The position numbers and the translations under genes were made by a program. From a virus, in IMG/VR virus record IMGVR_UViG_3300018015_000425, positions 1 to 56,285 of that record: a stretch of DNA of 56,285 nt. One strand, 5' to 3'. The notes below the pieces were generated by a model. That model was not told the DNA's origin. It ran no database searches and was given only the letters and a program-made list of their open reading frames with translations. This document shows positions 32,217 to 40,638 of this stretch, piece after piece. How positions within the stretch are numbered: the stretch's first letter is position 1; each line of letters opens with the position of its first letter.

Positions 32217-32640
32217 GCAGATAGCTGCGCTGGATGATGAGTGCCCGGAGAAAGCAAGGCATCAAGAGGGCCGGCTGTGCTTTGAACCCGGTCATGCTCA
32301 GAATAACAAATGGAGAGCTGTACTGCTATGGGTGCTTGGTAATCATCCGGCACCGTGGGGCGGTGGCGATGATCCAAACCCGCTGGCCACTCCGGGTGAG
32401 ACTTACACCAGGTGGGATATCTCCCGCTTGGGAGCCGGCCTGGCACACGTCAGGTATGAGACCAACGACGATAACGATGACGGTGTCCCGGATCCAGGCC
32501 TGACCGTTTGGGAGCAGAATCTTACTCTGAAGACAGCCCTGGAGCTCTGTGGCCACAAGTCCCACACTGGCGCCTATGGGCAGCCGGTGGATGTCTATAT
32601 CGATGGAGAGAAGCTCCTTACCTTCTCGTCAGGTGAGTAG
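32182..32640 (+). CDS. Hypothetical protein
   Basis: A 152-residue protein with gaggaggaaag upstream. The middle is Gly/Asp-rich (a DDNDDG stretch) and the C-terminus beta-rich (VDVYIDGEKLLTF). No family recognised. Confidence 0.55.
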   Translation: MRRKKEIKEALKQIAALDDECPEKARHQEGRLCFEPGHAQNNKWRAVLLWVLGNHPAPWGGGDDPNPLATPGETYTRWDISRLGAGLAHVRYETNDDNDDGVPDPGLTVWEQNLTLKTALELCGHKSHTGAYGQPVDVYIDGEKLLTFSSGE

Positions 32641-32641
32641 G

Positions 32642-32902
32642 ATGCGCCGCAAGCTCTACTTCACCCAGGTATTGGATGTGCAGACCGCTTGGGGACCAGC
32701 CCGCCATCTTGTGGTCGGGCGTTATGACGGCAAGCCCGGTATCTCCTGGGATGTTCTACAGGCTTTGAAGAATGAAATGCTTGGGCCTGATGCCTGCGCC
32801 GTGGAGTTTTTTCCTCCAGCGCATAAGGTCGTCGATGAAGTGAATAGACGGCACTTGTGGGAAGTGCCCAAGGATTTGGAGCTTCCCATGAGTCCGAGAT
32901 AA
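32642..32902 (+). CDS. Small hypothetical protein
   Basis: An 86-residue protein starting MRRKLYFTQV after tcaggtgagt. It is alpha/beta with 'HLWEVPKDLELPMSPR' at the end, a pattern also seen in unannotated phage proteins of this size. Function unknown. Confidence 0.55.
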   Translation: MRRKLYFTQVLDVQTAWGPARHLVVGRYDGKPGISWDVLQALKNEMLGPDACAVEFFPPAHKVVDEVNRRHLWEVPKDLELPMSPR

Positions 32903-32912
32903 GGAGGAGCAT

Positions 32913-33569
32913 TTGCCGAAGGATTTGACGGAGAGAGCAACAGAAGCTACAGAGGCGGCCAAGGAGCAATTCTGGGCGTTGATCGCTCGAGGTTTCCGGA
33001 AGCCAAGACGGGAGACGTTGATCCTCTCTCAGCTATCAGGTTCGATGACGGTCTCGGATGCCGTCCGCGAATGGGTGCTGAACAACGTACCCGGGGCCAG
33101 CATCCAGCCGGCGCATCCGGAGTCCGAACCCATCCGCTGCCCGCAGTGCAGGGCTGACAAACAAGGTATGAAGAAAGAACCGCAGGTCATGACGTTCATC
33201 TACAAGGATTACCCGCAGAACAGCTTTGTGGCTCTGCTGGTCAGCCAGGGGCCCAAGAATTTTACTCTCAGGCTCAAGAGCATGTCTGAAGGTGGAGGCT
33301 GGCGGGAGGGTACCTGGCAAACCGAGAAAGTGAAATACATCCTCATCACCGGCGATCGCCAGGATCTCGTCGACATGGTGAAAAAGGCCAGGGCCGACCA
33401 TGAGGCAGCCCATGAGAAACGCAGCAGGGACAGGCAAGAGGCGATACACGATTTTGAGTGCCAGTGGGACAAGGACCATCCCTACCCGCCATCCCTGGAT
33501 ATCCCGGGCCTTATCGCTCCCTATCTCCTAGTCCCTGGAAAGGCGGTGAATCATGATGGAAAAGCCTAA
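32913..33569 (+). CDS. Hypothetical protein, TTG start
   Basis: A 218-residue protein. TTG 32913 lies 5-7 nt after aaggaggagc, a clear ribosome binding site. CPQC sits near residue 76. The C-terminal part is a long charged helix. No family recognised. Confidence 0.6.
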   Translation: MPKDLTERATEATEAAKEQFWALIARGFRKPRRETLILSQLSGSMTVSDAVREWVLNNVPGASIQPAHPESEPIRCPQCRADKQGMKKEPQVMTFIYKDYPQNSFVALLVSQGPKNFTLRLKSMSEGGGWREGTWQTEKVKYILITGDRQDLVDMVKKARADHEAAHEKRSRDRQEAIHDFECQWDKDHPYPPSLDIPGLIAPYLLVPGKAVNHDGKA

Positions 33570-33918
33570 GGAAGAGAGATTCATCATCCACATGGTTATC
33601 ATGAAAGAGCCCACGGTGCAGGTGCACAGCCACGGCATGGAGAAGGTCGGCCAGCCCAATTTCGTTATCATCGTCCCCTCTGTCATGGGCCGGTCGGCGG
33701 CTGAGATGCTGGGCGAACTCTGCCTTCAGGTGCTCGATAAGGGTGAGAGGTTTGAAATTAATCAGGTCTGCGACCATCCCTACTGGGGCTATTGGACCTT
33801 CGATGAAGCCGACCCGGAGCTGGTGAAGGCGGAAGGCGGGCACAAGCTCTGGAAGATTGTTCCTCTCCCCATCCCTGAGTGTGCTTGCCCCGAATGTCTA
33901 CGGAAGAGGAGGAACTGA
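33553..33918 (+). CDS. Hypothetical protein with C-terminal Cys motif
   Basis: A 121-residue beta-rich protein ending CACPECLRKRRN, probably one half of a zinc site. It overlaps the previous gene by 17 nt and the next by 1 nt. Function unknown. Confidence 0.55.
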   Translation: MMEKPKEERFIIHMVIMKEPTVQVHSHGMEKVGQPNFVIIVPSVMGRSAAEMLGELCLQVLDKGERFEINQVCDHPYWGYWTFDEADPELVKAEGGHKLWKIVPLPIPECACPECLRKRRN

Positions 33919-34226
33919 TGGCCACAGAGATTCGCAGTAATGGCAGTCATTGGGCTGGAGAGGCCCCAGATACCATTGAGCAACTATTAGAGTGCCTCAG
34001 CAACCATGCCCTTGATAGGGTATTTGAGCAATGCGGCAATTTCTACGAGGTAGAGGGCGGCGGAAGTGTCCGATTCTTTGGCAACTTCCGGGATGTCTCC
34101 CATGTCTTCAACATAACATCGGATGATCCAGAGGTTACGAGGAAACTCATCAAGGCTATTGACCTCAACAGACAACGACCGGACTATAAGAGCCAACCAA
34201 AACCGAAGGCTGGCAAGGTACCATGA
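33918..34226 (+). CDS. Hypothetical protein
   Basis: A 102-residue protein starting MATEIRSNGS after gaggaggaactg. Mixed alpha/beta with 'VRFFGNFRDVSHVFNI' in the centre. No motif. Overlaps the following gene by 4 nt. Confidence 0.55.
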   Translation: MATEIRSNGSHWAGEAPDTIEQLLECLSNHALDRVFEQCGNFYEVEGGGSVRFFGNFRDVSHVFNITSDDPEVTRKLIKAIDLNRQRPDYKSQPKPKAGKVP

Positions 34227-34525
34227 AGACTGCTCTCGACATTCCGGTTATTCTCGTGATGCTCCTGCTGCATTTGATAACCAATGGGATGGAGATTCTA
34301 GAGACAAGGCTGAATAACCTCAGCTCGCGCCTGGCGCTCTGGCGGCTGAAAGCCAATGACGCACTCGCAGACCTTGCCCTGGACCAGCACAAAGAGGATG
34401 TGGAGTACTGCAAATTTCTCCTGGAACACCGGAGAGAGAAGAAATTTCAGTGGGTGAATCTCTTAATACTTCTGGCAGGCCAACAGGCTGCCGGAGAGAA
34501 GGAGGCTACAGATGGCTTTGAGTGA
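34223..34525 (+). CDS. Membrane-anchored helical protein
   Basis: A 100-residue protein with an N-terminal hydrophobic segment (residues 6-21) followed by a long charged coiled coil. This is the layout of small spanin-like or anchor proteins, but no lipobox or partner is evident. Confidence 0.5.
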   Translation: MKTALDIPVILVMLLLHLITNGMEILETRLNNLSSRLALWRLKANDALADLALDQHKEDVEYCKFLLEHRREKKFQWVNLLILLAGQQAAGEKEATDGFE

Positions 34526-34706
34526 AGAAACCAAAGCAGGACTGACGAAGCTATTCACTGGCTTCGGTGAGAACATGGGAAAGGGGCTCTGGACCTCTCT
34601 CACGTATCTCCCCAAGACCAAGACAGTGTACCTTCAGACTGCCCCGGGCGGGAAGACGGACTCCGTCGAGGTTATCGAGAGTGAGCCTCAATCGGGTGGC
34701 CACTGA
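34512..34706 (+). CDS. Small hypothetical protein
   Basis: A 64-residue protein with agagaaggagg upstream, inside the end of the previous gene. Overlaps the following ATG by 1 nt. No motif. Confidence 0.5.
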   Translation: MALSEETKAGLTKLFTGFGENMGKGLWTSLTYLPKTKTVYLQTAPGGKTDSVEVIESEPQSGGH

Positions 34707-34873
34707 TGCCAAACAAGGGAAGTTGGCATAAAGGCAAATGTCAGAAATGTAGGGTGTCTTATAACTGGACAGGCGGGCCCAGGTTGAAAGACGCCAGGTG
34801 CCCCAAGTGCGGTGGCAGCCTGTCATGGGTGTCATGGGATGAAGGTGGCCGTTGGGAAGTGCTCCATGCTTAG
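34706..34873 (+). CDS. Zinc-ribbon protein (55 aa)
   Basis: A 55-residue protein with CQKC and CPKCGG about 20 residues apart, a simple zinc ribbon. Starts in the overlap TGATG with the previous gene. Probably nucleic-acid binding. Confidence 0.55.
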   Translation: MPNKGSWHKGKCQKCRVSYNWTGGPRLKDARCPKCGGSLSWVSWDEGGRWEVLHA

Positions 34874-34886
34874 AAAGTGAGGAACA

Positions 34887-35960
34887 ATGCACAGATGGAC
34901 GGATGAAGAGCGGGATATCGTCCGCCAGCGTTATGACGGAACAAGGGCATCGGCAGAGGCAATCGCCCGGGAACTGGGCGGCCTGACATTCCTCCAGGTC
35001 AGAGGGCAGGTCCAAAAACTGAAACTCGGCCATCCTTCTGAGAAGTGGAGCCCTGAGGATCTGGCGTTCCTACGTAAGAACTATGGGCTAGTTCCCGACG
35101 AGGTGATAGAGAAGAAGCTCAAGAGGACGCATAATTCCATCATCCTGACAGTCAAGCGGCGTTTGCAGATCAACCGCAAGTCGAACTTCTACACCGCCAG
35201 GGAGCTCGCCAAAATCCTCGGCATATCCTGCTCGAAGACCATTACGGAAACCTGGATGCCGCGCAAGTGGATCCGGGGAATAAAATCCCCTGTCCGCTGC
35301 GGCCCCAATATCATGTGGAGTTTCAAGGAAGAGGAGATCACCCGCTGCCTCAGAGCGCGGCCCTACCTGGTAGAGATCTCAGATATCCAGGAAGAGCATC
35401 TCTTCCGCTCGGTTGTCCAGGAGGAATGGGATAGAGACCCCTGGTATGGTCTTGAAGAGGCGGGGTATCTCCTGGATGTCGGCGACAATGCTGTAGTCAA
35501 GTATATCAGGCGGGGAGATCTGCCGGCAACGAAGAAGACCGGCGGCCCGTGGCAGGGCGTGTGGATTGTCCGGAGAAGCGCAATAGAGGAGTTTCTGAAG
35601 AACGACCGGAGATTCAAGGTCCATATGCAGAAGCTGGAAATGAGCCGGAAGGTCTTGAGGTTCGAAAGGGGAGAGGCCTGGATGCTCGGCAAACTCTGGC
35701 TCATCCTCTGTCCCGGCTGCCGGCGCCATGTCGAGGTCCTGGCCCCGAAGCAACTGGATTACAAAGAGATCGTGCCGAAATTTGTCGAGGCTTTCGTCAA
35801 AGGTGGCTGCCACCATGACGAGAGGGCATCATTGATAGACTGGAAATCTGGAGAGCCCAATGGAAAGGCCAAACTTCTCACAAAGCTGATAGATGAGCAC
35901 CCTACATGGTCCGCTTCTCAGATAGTCAAAGAGGCAGAGAGAATTGGAGGTCAAATATGA
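34887..35960 (+). CDS. Myb/SANT-like and excisionase-like HTH DNA-binding protein
   Basis: A 357-residue DNA-binding protein. Two repeats of a Myb/SANT-like or GcrA-like helix set occupy residues 1-95 (HRWTDEERDIV..., then KWSPEDLAFLRKNYG). A third HTH (NFYTARELAKILGIS) and a MerR/excisionase-like segment (YGLEEAGYLLDVGDNAVVKY) follow. Near residue 273 a CPGC pair precedes the C-terminal helical part. A transcription regulator or DNA-organising protein is likely. Confidence 0.7.
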   Translation: MHRWTDEERDIVRQRYDGTRASAEAIARELGGLTFLQVRGQVQKLKLGHPSEKWSPEDLAFLRKNYGLVPDEVIEKKLKRTHNSIILTVKRRLQINRKSNFYTARELAKILGISCSKTITETWMPRKWIRGIKSPVRCGPNIMWSFKEEEITRCLRARPYLVEISDIQEEHLFRSVVQEEWDRDPWYGLEEAGYLLDVGDNAVVKYIRRGDLPATKKTGGPWQGVWIVRRSAIEEFLKNDRRFKVHMQKLEMSRKVLRFERGEAWMLGKLWLILCPGCRRHVEVLAPKQLDYKEIVPKFVEAFVKGGCHHDERASLIDWKSGEPNGKAKLLTKLIDEHPTWSASQIVKEAERIGGQI

Positions 35961-36634
35961 GCTATCGTGTATTTTTCTCTATGTCGTCAGGCCTTAAAGA
36001 GCCTATTACCGTACCAAAGGGAACACTGAAAGAAATCCTTGATCGGGTTACACTGACTGAGGAGACATTGGGGTTTGAGGCTGAGCAATACCGAGACAAC
36101 CCTAAGCACTGGAAAGGTACTACACCAAAAGAGGGTATATCCGACAAAGTGTTCTGTGAGGTTGCCGAGGAACATAATCGTTTCGTCAGATGGCTCCATC
36201 AGAGGCTCGCGGAATGTTCCAAAACTCCGCCTGCTGATGGCGAGGTTATTACTCCTGAGGATGCGGCTTCATTCTGGCATGGCCTTACCATCATTGAGGT
36301 CCCAGCCTATAGGTGGACGGGTGATTATTACCGCGCCAGGATGGATGCCATTTATCAAGCAATGAGAGGGCATGAAAGCGAGGGCATTATCTTCGAGAGT
36401 AAGCGGCTGACTCCAAGGCAAGCAGCCGACGTGATCAATCTTTTCAGCCCATTTCTCGACCTGACTGATTTACGTCTGGATGTACCGAAGGGTTGCGATC
36501 AACTAGCCTCATCATCCGATGGTGGCTATGTGTGGTGTGAGAAATGTGGAGCTGTCACTCCTGAATATGCTGAGGCTTGCCGGAAGAAAGGTTGCCCTGC
36601 GAAGGAGGAAGAGGATGCCAACGGCAATTTGTAA
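35957..36634 (+). CDS. Hypothetical protein with C-terminal zinc ribbon
   Basis: A 225-residue protein starting at ATG 35957 (overlapping the previous stop, with ttggaggtc upstream). The body is helical and unassigned. The C-terminus has CEKC and a later C-x4-C (CRKKGC), forming a short ribbon. Overlaps the next gene by 20 nt. Confidence 0.6.
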   Translation: MSYRVFFSMSSGLKEPITVPKGTLKEILDRVTLTEETLGFEAEQYRDNPKHWKGTTPKEGISDKVFCEVAEEHNRFVRWLHQRLAECSKTPPADGEVITPEDAASFWHGLTIIEVPAYRWTGDYYRARMDAIYQAMRGHESEGIIFESKRLTPRQAADVINLFSPFLDLTDLRLDVPKGCDQLASSSDGGYVWCEKCGAVTPEYAEACRKKGCPAKEEEDANGNL

Positions 36635-36823
36635 GAAGTGTCAGAAGACAACGAACTGGAGAAACCGGCGCGGGGTGAGACTCTCCGATATCCGGTGTGA
36701 GTGCGGTGGGGAGCTAACCAGGCGCGGCACGTCTGGTGTAAGAGCCCGAATTGCATACATCCTGAACAGAAGAGGGACTGCCGGCAGTGCCCTGAACATC
36801 AAGACCGCTATGAGGCATACTGA
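36615..36823 (+). pseudogene. Zinc-ribbon gene with a probable -1 frameshift at GGGG
   Basis: ATG 36615 begins CKKC, and CECGG follows. The frame then runs on to 36932 with an unconvincing tail. In the -1 frame from the GGGG at 36708-36711 a clear Cys/His protein continues (WCKSPNC, then CRQCPEHQ) to a TGA at 36821-36823 that overlaps the next ATG. One extra G would join the halves. A separate small gene from GTG 36701 is the alternative. Confidence 0.45.
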
Positions 36824-37209
36824 TGTCAAGAACGTCAAGAACGTATACAAATGCCGACAAGAACGTACACCGGCAAAGCCTGGGCTTCGAGATACCGGAA
36901 ACTCCCAAGAAGGCAGATCTCAAACCGGCTGAAGACCTGGCGGGTGTTTTCTGCGATCCGATAATAGTCATGCCCAACGGATGGGGCAACGATCTGCCCC
37001 CCGAGATCAAGAAGCAGGTGACCATGCAGCGGTTGCTCCGCCTGGCGCGAAGTGCAGAGCATCCTGAGGAGCTGGAACTGGCCACCGATGCCGAAATAGC
37101 CTGCTACATGTTTACAGTGACTATGGACCATCCGGTGCATAACGAATGGGTACAGATCTATATGTTCGTCATGACCCGCTTCATGGGGAGAAGTTCCCGG
37201 AAGACATGA
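36823..37209 (+). CDS. Hypothetical protein
   Basis: A 128-residue protein. ATG 36823 overlaps the preceding TGA; the first 15 residues are low-complexity, from a repeated TCAAGAACG in the DNA. ATG 36970 is an alternative start. The rest is helical. Ends with a 4-nt overlap with the next gene. Confidence 0.5.
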   Translation: MSRTSRTYTNADKNVHRQSLGFEIPETPKKADLKPAEDLAGVFCDPIIVMPNGWGNDLPPEIKKQVTMQRLLRLARSAEHPEELELATDAEIACYMFTVTMDHPVHNEWVQIYMFVMTRFMGRSSRKT

Positions 37210-37385
37210 AGGTGACCGAGCTCTCGCAGTATGAGGAAAGCATGCTGCGCGACCTCCAGCGGTGGATAGTCCAGCAGCAGTTAAAGCATCGCGCTGAGGC
37301 GCGGCGGGCTGAGAAGGTGAAGAAAGTGAGAGAGGTGCCGAAGGTGAAAGAGGCGCAAACAGCTATAGCATTTGATTTCAAGTAG
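37206..37385 (+). CDS. Small basic coiled-coil protein
   Basis: A 59-residue protein from ATG 37206 (ATGA overlap). It is a charged helix with a Lys/Glu/Val-rich end (KVKKVREVPKVKE). Function unknown. Confidence 0.5.
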   Translation: MKVTELSQYEESMLRDLQRWIVQQQLKHRAEARRAEKVKKVREVPKVKEAQTAIAFDFK

Positions 37386-37397
37386 GAGGAGGAACTG

Positions 37398-37709
37398 ATG
37401 CCGAAGAGTGATCTATATGAGGGTAGCCAGCAGACTATTGTCTTGAAGAATGGGCGACCATTGCCCATAGAGCCAAGCCGCAAGCTCGCAAGCAAATCAA
37501 CAGAGTTCAGTTGGTCTTATGGTGGAAGTGGCCCGGCGCAGCTCGCCCTGGCCCTGCTCTACGATGTCACCGGCGATGAAAAACTGTCCCTGGATCTCTT
37601 CCAGGACTTCAAGTGGACCGTCGTGGCCGGGTGGGGTGAGACCTGGGTCATCACCGCTGACGGAATCCGGAAGTGGATCGCAGCTAAGAAGGCCGGACAG
37701 AGTGAATAA
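37398..37709 (+). CDS. DUF6166-like phage protein
   Basis: A 103-residue protein with 'SWSYGGSGPAQLALALLYDV' then a 'LFQDFKWTVVAGWGETW' stretch, the characteristic core of DUF6166, found in phages and plasmids with unknown function. Strong RBS taggaggagg. Confidence 0.8.
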   Translation: MPKSDLYEGSQQTIVLKNGRPLPIEPSRKLASKSTEFSWSYGGSGPAQLALALLYDVTGDEKLSLDLFQDFKWTVVAGWGETWVITADGIRKWIAAKKAGQSE

Positions 37710-37827
37710 CCAATGTAAAGCTATGGTTAAAAGGGGCTATGGGGGAGTCTGGGGGAAGTGCAAGCGTGCCGCTGTGCCAGGTCAAAGGTTCTGTCAGCAA
37801 CACATGAAGAAGCACAAAGGGGGTTGA
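37702..37827 (+). CDS. Small zinc-finger-like protein (41 aa)
   Basis: A 41-residue protein from GTG 37702, overlapping the DUF6166 stop. Cys5, Cys20 and RFCQQHMKKHK give a C-x14-C-x10-C-x2-H pattern, a compact finger common in phage genomes. Basic; possibly DNA-binding. Confidence 0.55.
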   Translation: MNNQCKAMVKRGYGGVWGKCKRAAVPGQRFCQQHMKKHKGG

Positions 37828-38031
37828 ATGGACGAGAACGAGAAAAAATTACAAGAGCTGCAGGAGTACCGGGATGCCATGATAAAAGAAGGCTATTTCA
37901 AAACTGCTGAGGCATTGATCATGTTTAAGCTGGAGTGCCGCAAGGTGGAAACTCTCATGGAGATCTCGAAGAGCCTGACCAGCATAGAGAACTGCCTATG
38001 GCGAGAGTATAGCGAGAAAAAGGTTCACTGA
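37828..38031 (+). CDS. Small helical protein
   Basis: A 67-residue charged, helical protein directly after the previous stop (aaagggggttga upstream). Probably a short coiled coil. Function unknown. Confidence 0.55.
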   Translation: MDENEKKLQELQEYRDAMIKEGYFKTAEALIMFKLECRKVETLMEISKSLTSIENCLWREYSEKKVH

Positions 38032-38040
38032 AAGGAGCTT

Positions 38041-38540
38041 ATGTCTGAAATCGAACAGGTTCCCGAAAATGTGAGTGCGGTTATCCATTACGCTACCCGA
38101 TCTGGCGCATCGGATATCTGCGGCCAGGTCAGAGGTACGTCTGCACTCAGTGTGCAGCGAAGAAATACAGAGTCACTGAGGCGATTACTCTGATGGCAGC
38201 CAACTTGGGCCTCCAGAAGTGCTTCACTCACTTTGGCAGCCCTCAGTGGATTCCGCCGCAGTCTCCCGGAGAAGCGATTATCTGTAACCGTTGTCCGATG
38301 GCGGATGCCTGCCAGTCGATGACCGGAGACGGTGAAAAGTTGGCCGCCACCTTTAAGGACTGCCTGACTCGCATCGGCCCGATGGATACTCACGAGATAG
38401 AGATGGCCTATGCCGCCTGGTGCAGGTACAACAGGCTGGAGCCTGGCGACTGGCTACACCTGGCCAAGTGGTTGGAATCCGGCCACCCGAAAGCGGATTA
38501 CGCCCTGCAGAAGCTGGGCTTGAAGAAAGGGGGTGATTAA
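38041..38540 (+). pseudogene. Zinc-ribbon protein gene with a -1 frameshift at AAAA
   Basis: ATG 38041 has a good aaaggagctt site and encodes MSEIEQVPE. The following zinc ribbon (CECGYPL, then CTQCAAKKYRVTE) and the whole downstream protein to 38540 lie in the -1 frame. The AAAA at 38066-38069 is the only sensible junction: one more A restores a single protein of about 166 residues. That downstream frame has no start codon before the ribbon. A real mutation, a sequencing indel or programmed slippage are possible. Confidence 0.6.
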
Positions 38541-38542
38541 GA

Positions 38543-39022
38543 GTGAACAAGATACCCAAAGCTATAGAGACAGTGTTCCTGTTAAATGAGACCCATGATC
38601 TCATTGTCCGCGCGAGAGATCTGGGCCTCGGCATACCGTCGGAACAAGCGGATATTCTGCGTGCCGTCTCCCTTATAGAGAGCACCGAGAAGCATGCGAC
38701 TCCCAGCAAGCTGGCCAGGATGATGACGAGGGCGCCGCATACCATGTCCGGGATGCTCAACCGCATGGAGGACAATGGCCTCGTCAAGAGGAAGAGGCGT
38801 GCTGACCCGAGAAAGAACATCATCTGGATCGAGCTGACCCCGAAAGGTCAGGAGGCCCTTAAAACGGCAGAGAATCAGCTGATTGCCGAAACGATCTTCA
38901 GCAGCATCGGAAGCGGCGAGCGGATGGAGCTGGTGCGGATACTGGAGAAGCTCCGGAATAAGGCGCTTCACAAGATCAAGGACCTCCAGCCTCTGCCATA
39001 TGCCCTGAAAGGGAAGACATAG
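38543..39022 (+). CDS. MarR-family transcriptional regulator
   Basis: A 159-residue MarR-type winged-helix regulator from GTG 38543. The recognition region is 'TPSKLARMMTRAPHTMSGML' then 'NRMEDNGLVKRKRRADPRK', followed by the wing 'IWIELTPKGQEAL'. Dimers normally repress nearby promoters in response to a ligand. The inverted repeats at 20965-21097 or the stem-rich gap just downstream are candidate targets, by inference only. Confidence 0.85.
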   Translation: MNKIPKAIETVFLLNETHDLIVRARDLGLGIPSEQADILRAVSLIESTEKHATPSKLARMMTRAPHTMSGMLNRMEDNGLVKRKRRADPRKNIIWIELTPKGQEALKTAENQLIAETIFSSIGSGERMELVRILEKLRNKALHKIKDLQPLPYALKGKT

Positions 39023-39027
39023 AGGTT

Positions 39028-39091
39028 GGAGCCCCGCCCAGCAGGTTACCGGGGGGAAGGCCTGTGGGCTTGTGGCCCAGGGCGGGGCTCC
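39028..39091 (+). ncRNA. 12-bp perfect stem with internal hairpin
   Basis: GGAGCCCCGCCC (39028-39039) pairs perfectly with GGGCGGGGCTCC (39080-39091); inside, TGGGC and GCCCA form a second hairpin. No T-run follows. It lies directly after the MarR gene and before a true terminator, so it may stabilise the 3' end or be part of a small RNA. Confidence 0.45.
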
Positions 39092-39162
39092 TCCCCGATA
39101 ATATCAGCGGGATGTCAGTGAATGTCAATAGGCTAAGCTGAATTGCAAAGGTGAAATATGAC

Positions 39163-39187
39163 ACCAGGCGTTGGCCTGGTTTTTTTG
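39163..39187 (+). terminator. Rho-independent terminator
   Basis: ACCAGGC-GTTG-GCCTGGT hairpin followed by a run of seven T. It ends the transcription unit containing the MarR gene. TATAAT at 39188-39193 right after it may be the -10 of the next unit, though no good -35 is seen. Confidence 0.85.
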
Positions 39188-39209
39188 TATAATTTGGGAG
39201 AGGTGATTT

Positions 39210-39416
39210 ATGAAAATTGAAGAGAGAGCCGAGAGGTTAAAGAGATCTGCCGACCGCATGGAGAAGATGGCCAGGGAGGGATTTGACCAGTCGGGGAACG
39301 GCAAGCAGCCCAACATCCCCCGCAAGATCATCCGGAAGGAAGCTGCCATCCTGCTAAAGAGGACCATGGAGCTTTTCCTGGCCCTTTATGGTGAAGAGGT
39401 TGACTACAAGGATTGA
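39210..39416 (+). CDS. Small helical protein
   Basis: A 68-residue basic, helical protein with gggagaggtg upstream. First gene after the terminator. Function unknown. Confidence 0.55.
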   Translation: MKIEERAERLKRSADRMEKMAREGFDQSGNGKQPNIPRKIIRKEAAILLKRTMELFLALYGEEVDYKD

Positions 39417-39417
39417 G

Positions 39418-39621
39418 ATGCCGTACAGAAAAGGCGGCTGGACACCTGAAGAGAAGGCCGAGGCGATTGGTAATGTACTAAAGGAAGCTGGCATTACCCT
39501 CCACCAGCCGAAGCAATGCCGATACTGCAATTTCTACAAGCGCAACACAAGATGGTGTAAGTCTCTTCATCGTACAGTCAGGCTAAGCGATGGCTGTCTA
39601 AATTGGGAGTTGAGAAAATGA
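39418..39621 (+). CDS. Small zinc-binding protein
   Basis: A 67-residue protein from ATG 39418 with CRYC, a following Cys (RWCKSLH) and a late Cys (DGCLNW), a four-Cys layout typical of phage zinc ribbons. It overlaps the next gene by 4 nt. Confidence 0.55.
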   Translation: MPYRKGGWTPEEKAEAIGNVLKEAGITLHQPKQCRYCNFYKRNTRWCKSLHRTVRLSDGCLNWELRK

Positions 39622-40013
39622 CTACGCGGGATGATTGGGAGTCTGCTGCCGGCAGAAAATGCGCCAAGTGCGGTCGGGAGGCTTACCGCCTGGTGAAAGG
39701 TATCTGTCTGCCCTGCTCCGGAGAGGAAGCCGATGAGGTCCAGCTCCTACGGGCAGTCGTTGAACTAGGTAAAGAGCTATCCGATGAGGATATGAAAATT
39801 GTATGGGAGTGGAACAAGGAACATCAGGTCTTCCTGGAAAGTCTTCAGGAGATCGCTCGAGCGCAGCACCTTACGTTTAATCCCAAGCTACATCTCAAAG
39901 AGTGGATAATCAGGCGGGTGGCTGCCGGCAATTTCTGTTTCACCCCGGGGCGGGCGTGCCCATGTCCACAACCGTCCGCTGTTCGCTGCCCTCTTCTTGT
40001 CCCGGGCAAGTGA
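39618..40013 (+). CDS. Zinc-ribbon protein, last plus-strand gene
   Basis: A 131-residue protein from ATG 39618. CAKC and CLPC form an N-terminal zinc ribbon, then a long helix. The last 74 nt overlap the convergent minus-strand gene, and that Cys/Pro-rich end may not be meaningful. No bidirectional terminator is visible at this junction. Confidence 0.5.
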   Translation: MTTRDDWESAAGRKCAKCGREAYRLVKGICLPCSGEEADEVQLLRAVVELGKELSDEDMKIVWEWNKEHQVFLESLQEIARAQHLTFNPKLHLKEWIIRRVAAGNFCFTPGRACPCPQPSAVRCPLLVPGK

Positions 40014-40428
40014 TAATCAGGACTTGCTCTTCCCTGTCTATTTCCAGCTTGCAGACTTGCCCATCATATTTGGCCGTGGGTACCTGCTCCAGCTTCTCGC
40101 TCTCGACAAAAGGGAATCCTTCCTCTGTCGTCACGTCAATCAGATCAAGCCCAACATCGCCAGGGATATTGGACTCAAAGCGTCCCTGTACCACCATCTC
40201 TTTGATCGGGCCGCAGGGTTTGCAACCCTCACCGACAAAAAGCCGTATCGCCTTCTTCGCCATCGCTTCCTCCTGATAGACTGCCGGGACGCAGTTCGTC
40301 ATTCTATCAACTAATTCCCCCCGTGTCATACCCTTATGGACCCCGCAGCGGACTGATGCTGCCGCGATTGCTCTCTGTTGCCATGTTTGAGGATAACTCG
40401 AAGGGGTGGCCCTCACAATCATCGTCAT
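39940..40428 (-). CDS. CGxHKGM-motif domain in frame with thioredoxin-like protein
   Basis: A 162-residue reading frame. Residues 1-50 carry CGVHKGMTRGELV and TNCVP, related to the gene at 40639-40881. From Met56 a thioredoxin/glutaredoxin-like part follows, with IRLFVGEGCKPCGPIK (CxxC redox motif) and a later beta-rich segment. Met56 has a perfect internal caggagg site, so the redox protein may be made alone as well as fused. A fusion by loss of a stop is the other view. Confidence 0.6.
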   Translation of the reverse strand: MTMIVRATPSSYPQTWQQRAIAAASVRCGVHKGMTRGELVDRMTNCVPAVYQEEAMAKKAIRLFVGEGCKPCGPIKEMVVQGRFESNIPGDVGLDLIDVTTEEGFPFVESEKLEQVPTAKYDGQVCKLEIDREEQVLIITCPGQEEGSEQRTVVDMGTPAPG

Positions 40429-40622
40429 TTCGTTATCTCCAAAGCTATCGTCTTATGAGGTAGGCAGAAGGTCGCTGAGGTTATCTGTGCACCCCGAGGA
40501 ATCTTCTGACAGCCAAGAGTGTCTACCGTGGCAGTAGTCCCATCCGAGTGTTCTATAACAATTTGCTTTACCGGGCTTAAACGAATCGGGCGGGGATTTC
40601 TCCTCGCCCGATGTTCGCCCAT
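40425..40622 (-). CDS. Small hypothetical protein
   Basis: A 65-residue frame overlapping the next ATG by 4 nt. The first 17 residues coincide with an 8-bp stem (ATCGGGCG/CGCCCGAT), so translation may start later. The C-terminal 45 residues look coding (IVIEHSDGTTATVDTLG). Confidence 0.45.
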   Translation of the reverse strand: MGEHRARRNPRPIRLSPVKQIVIEHSDGTTATVDTLGCQKIPRGAQITSATFCLPHKTIALEITK

Positions 40623-40638
40623 TTTATTCCAGCCTCAG

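Noticed and set aside
39100-39130. Minus-strand TTGACA near 39122 as a promoter
   Set aside because: The best -10 is at 19 nt, there is no gene in that direction except antisense to the MarR gene, and the spacer does not match either promoter family.
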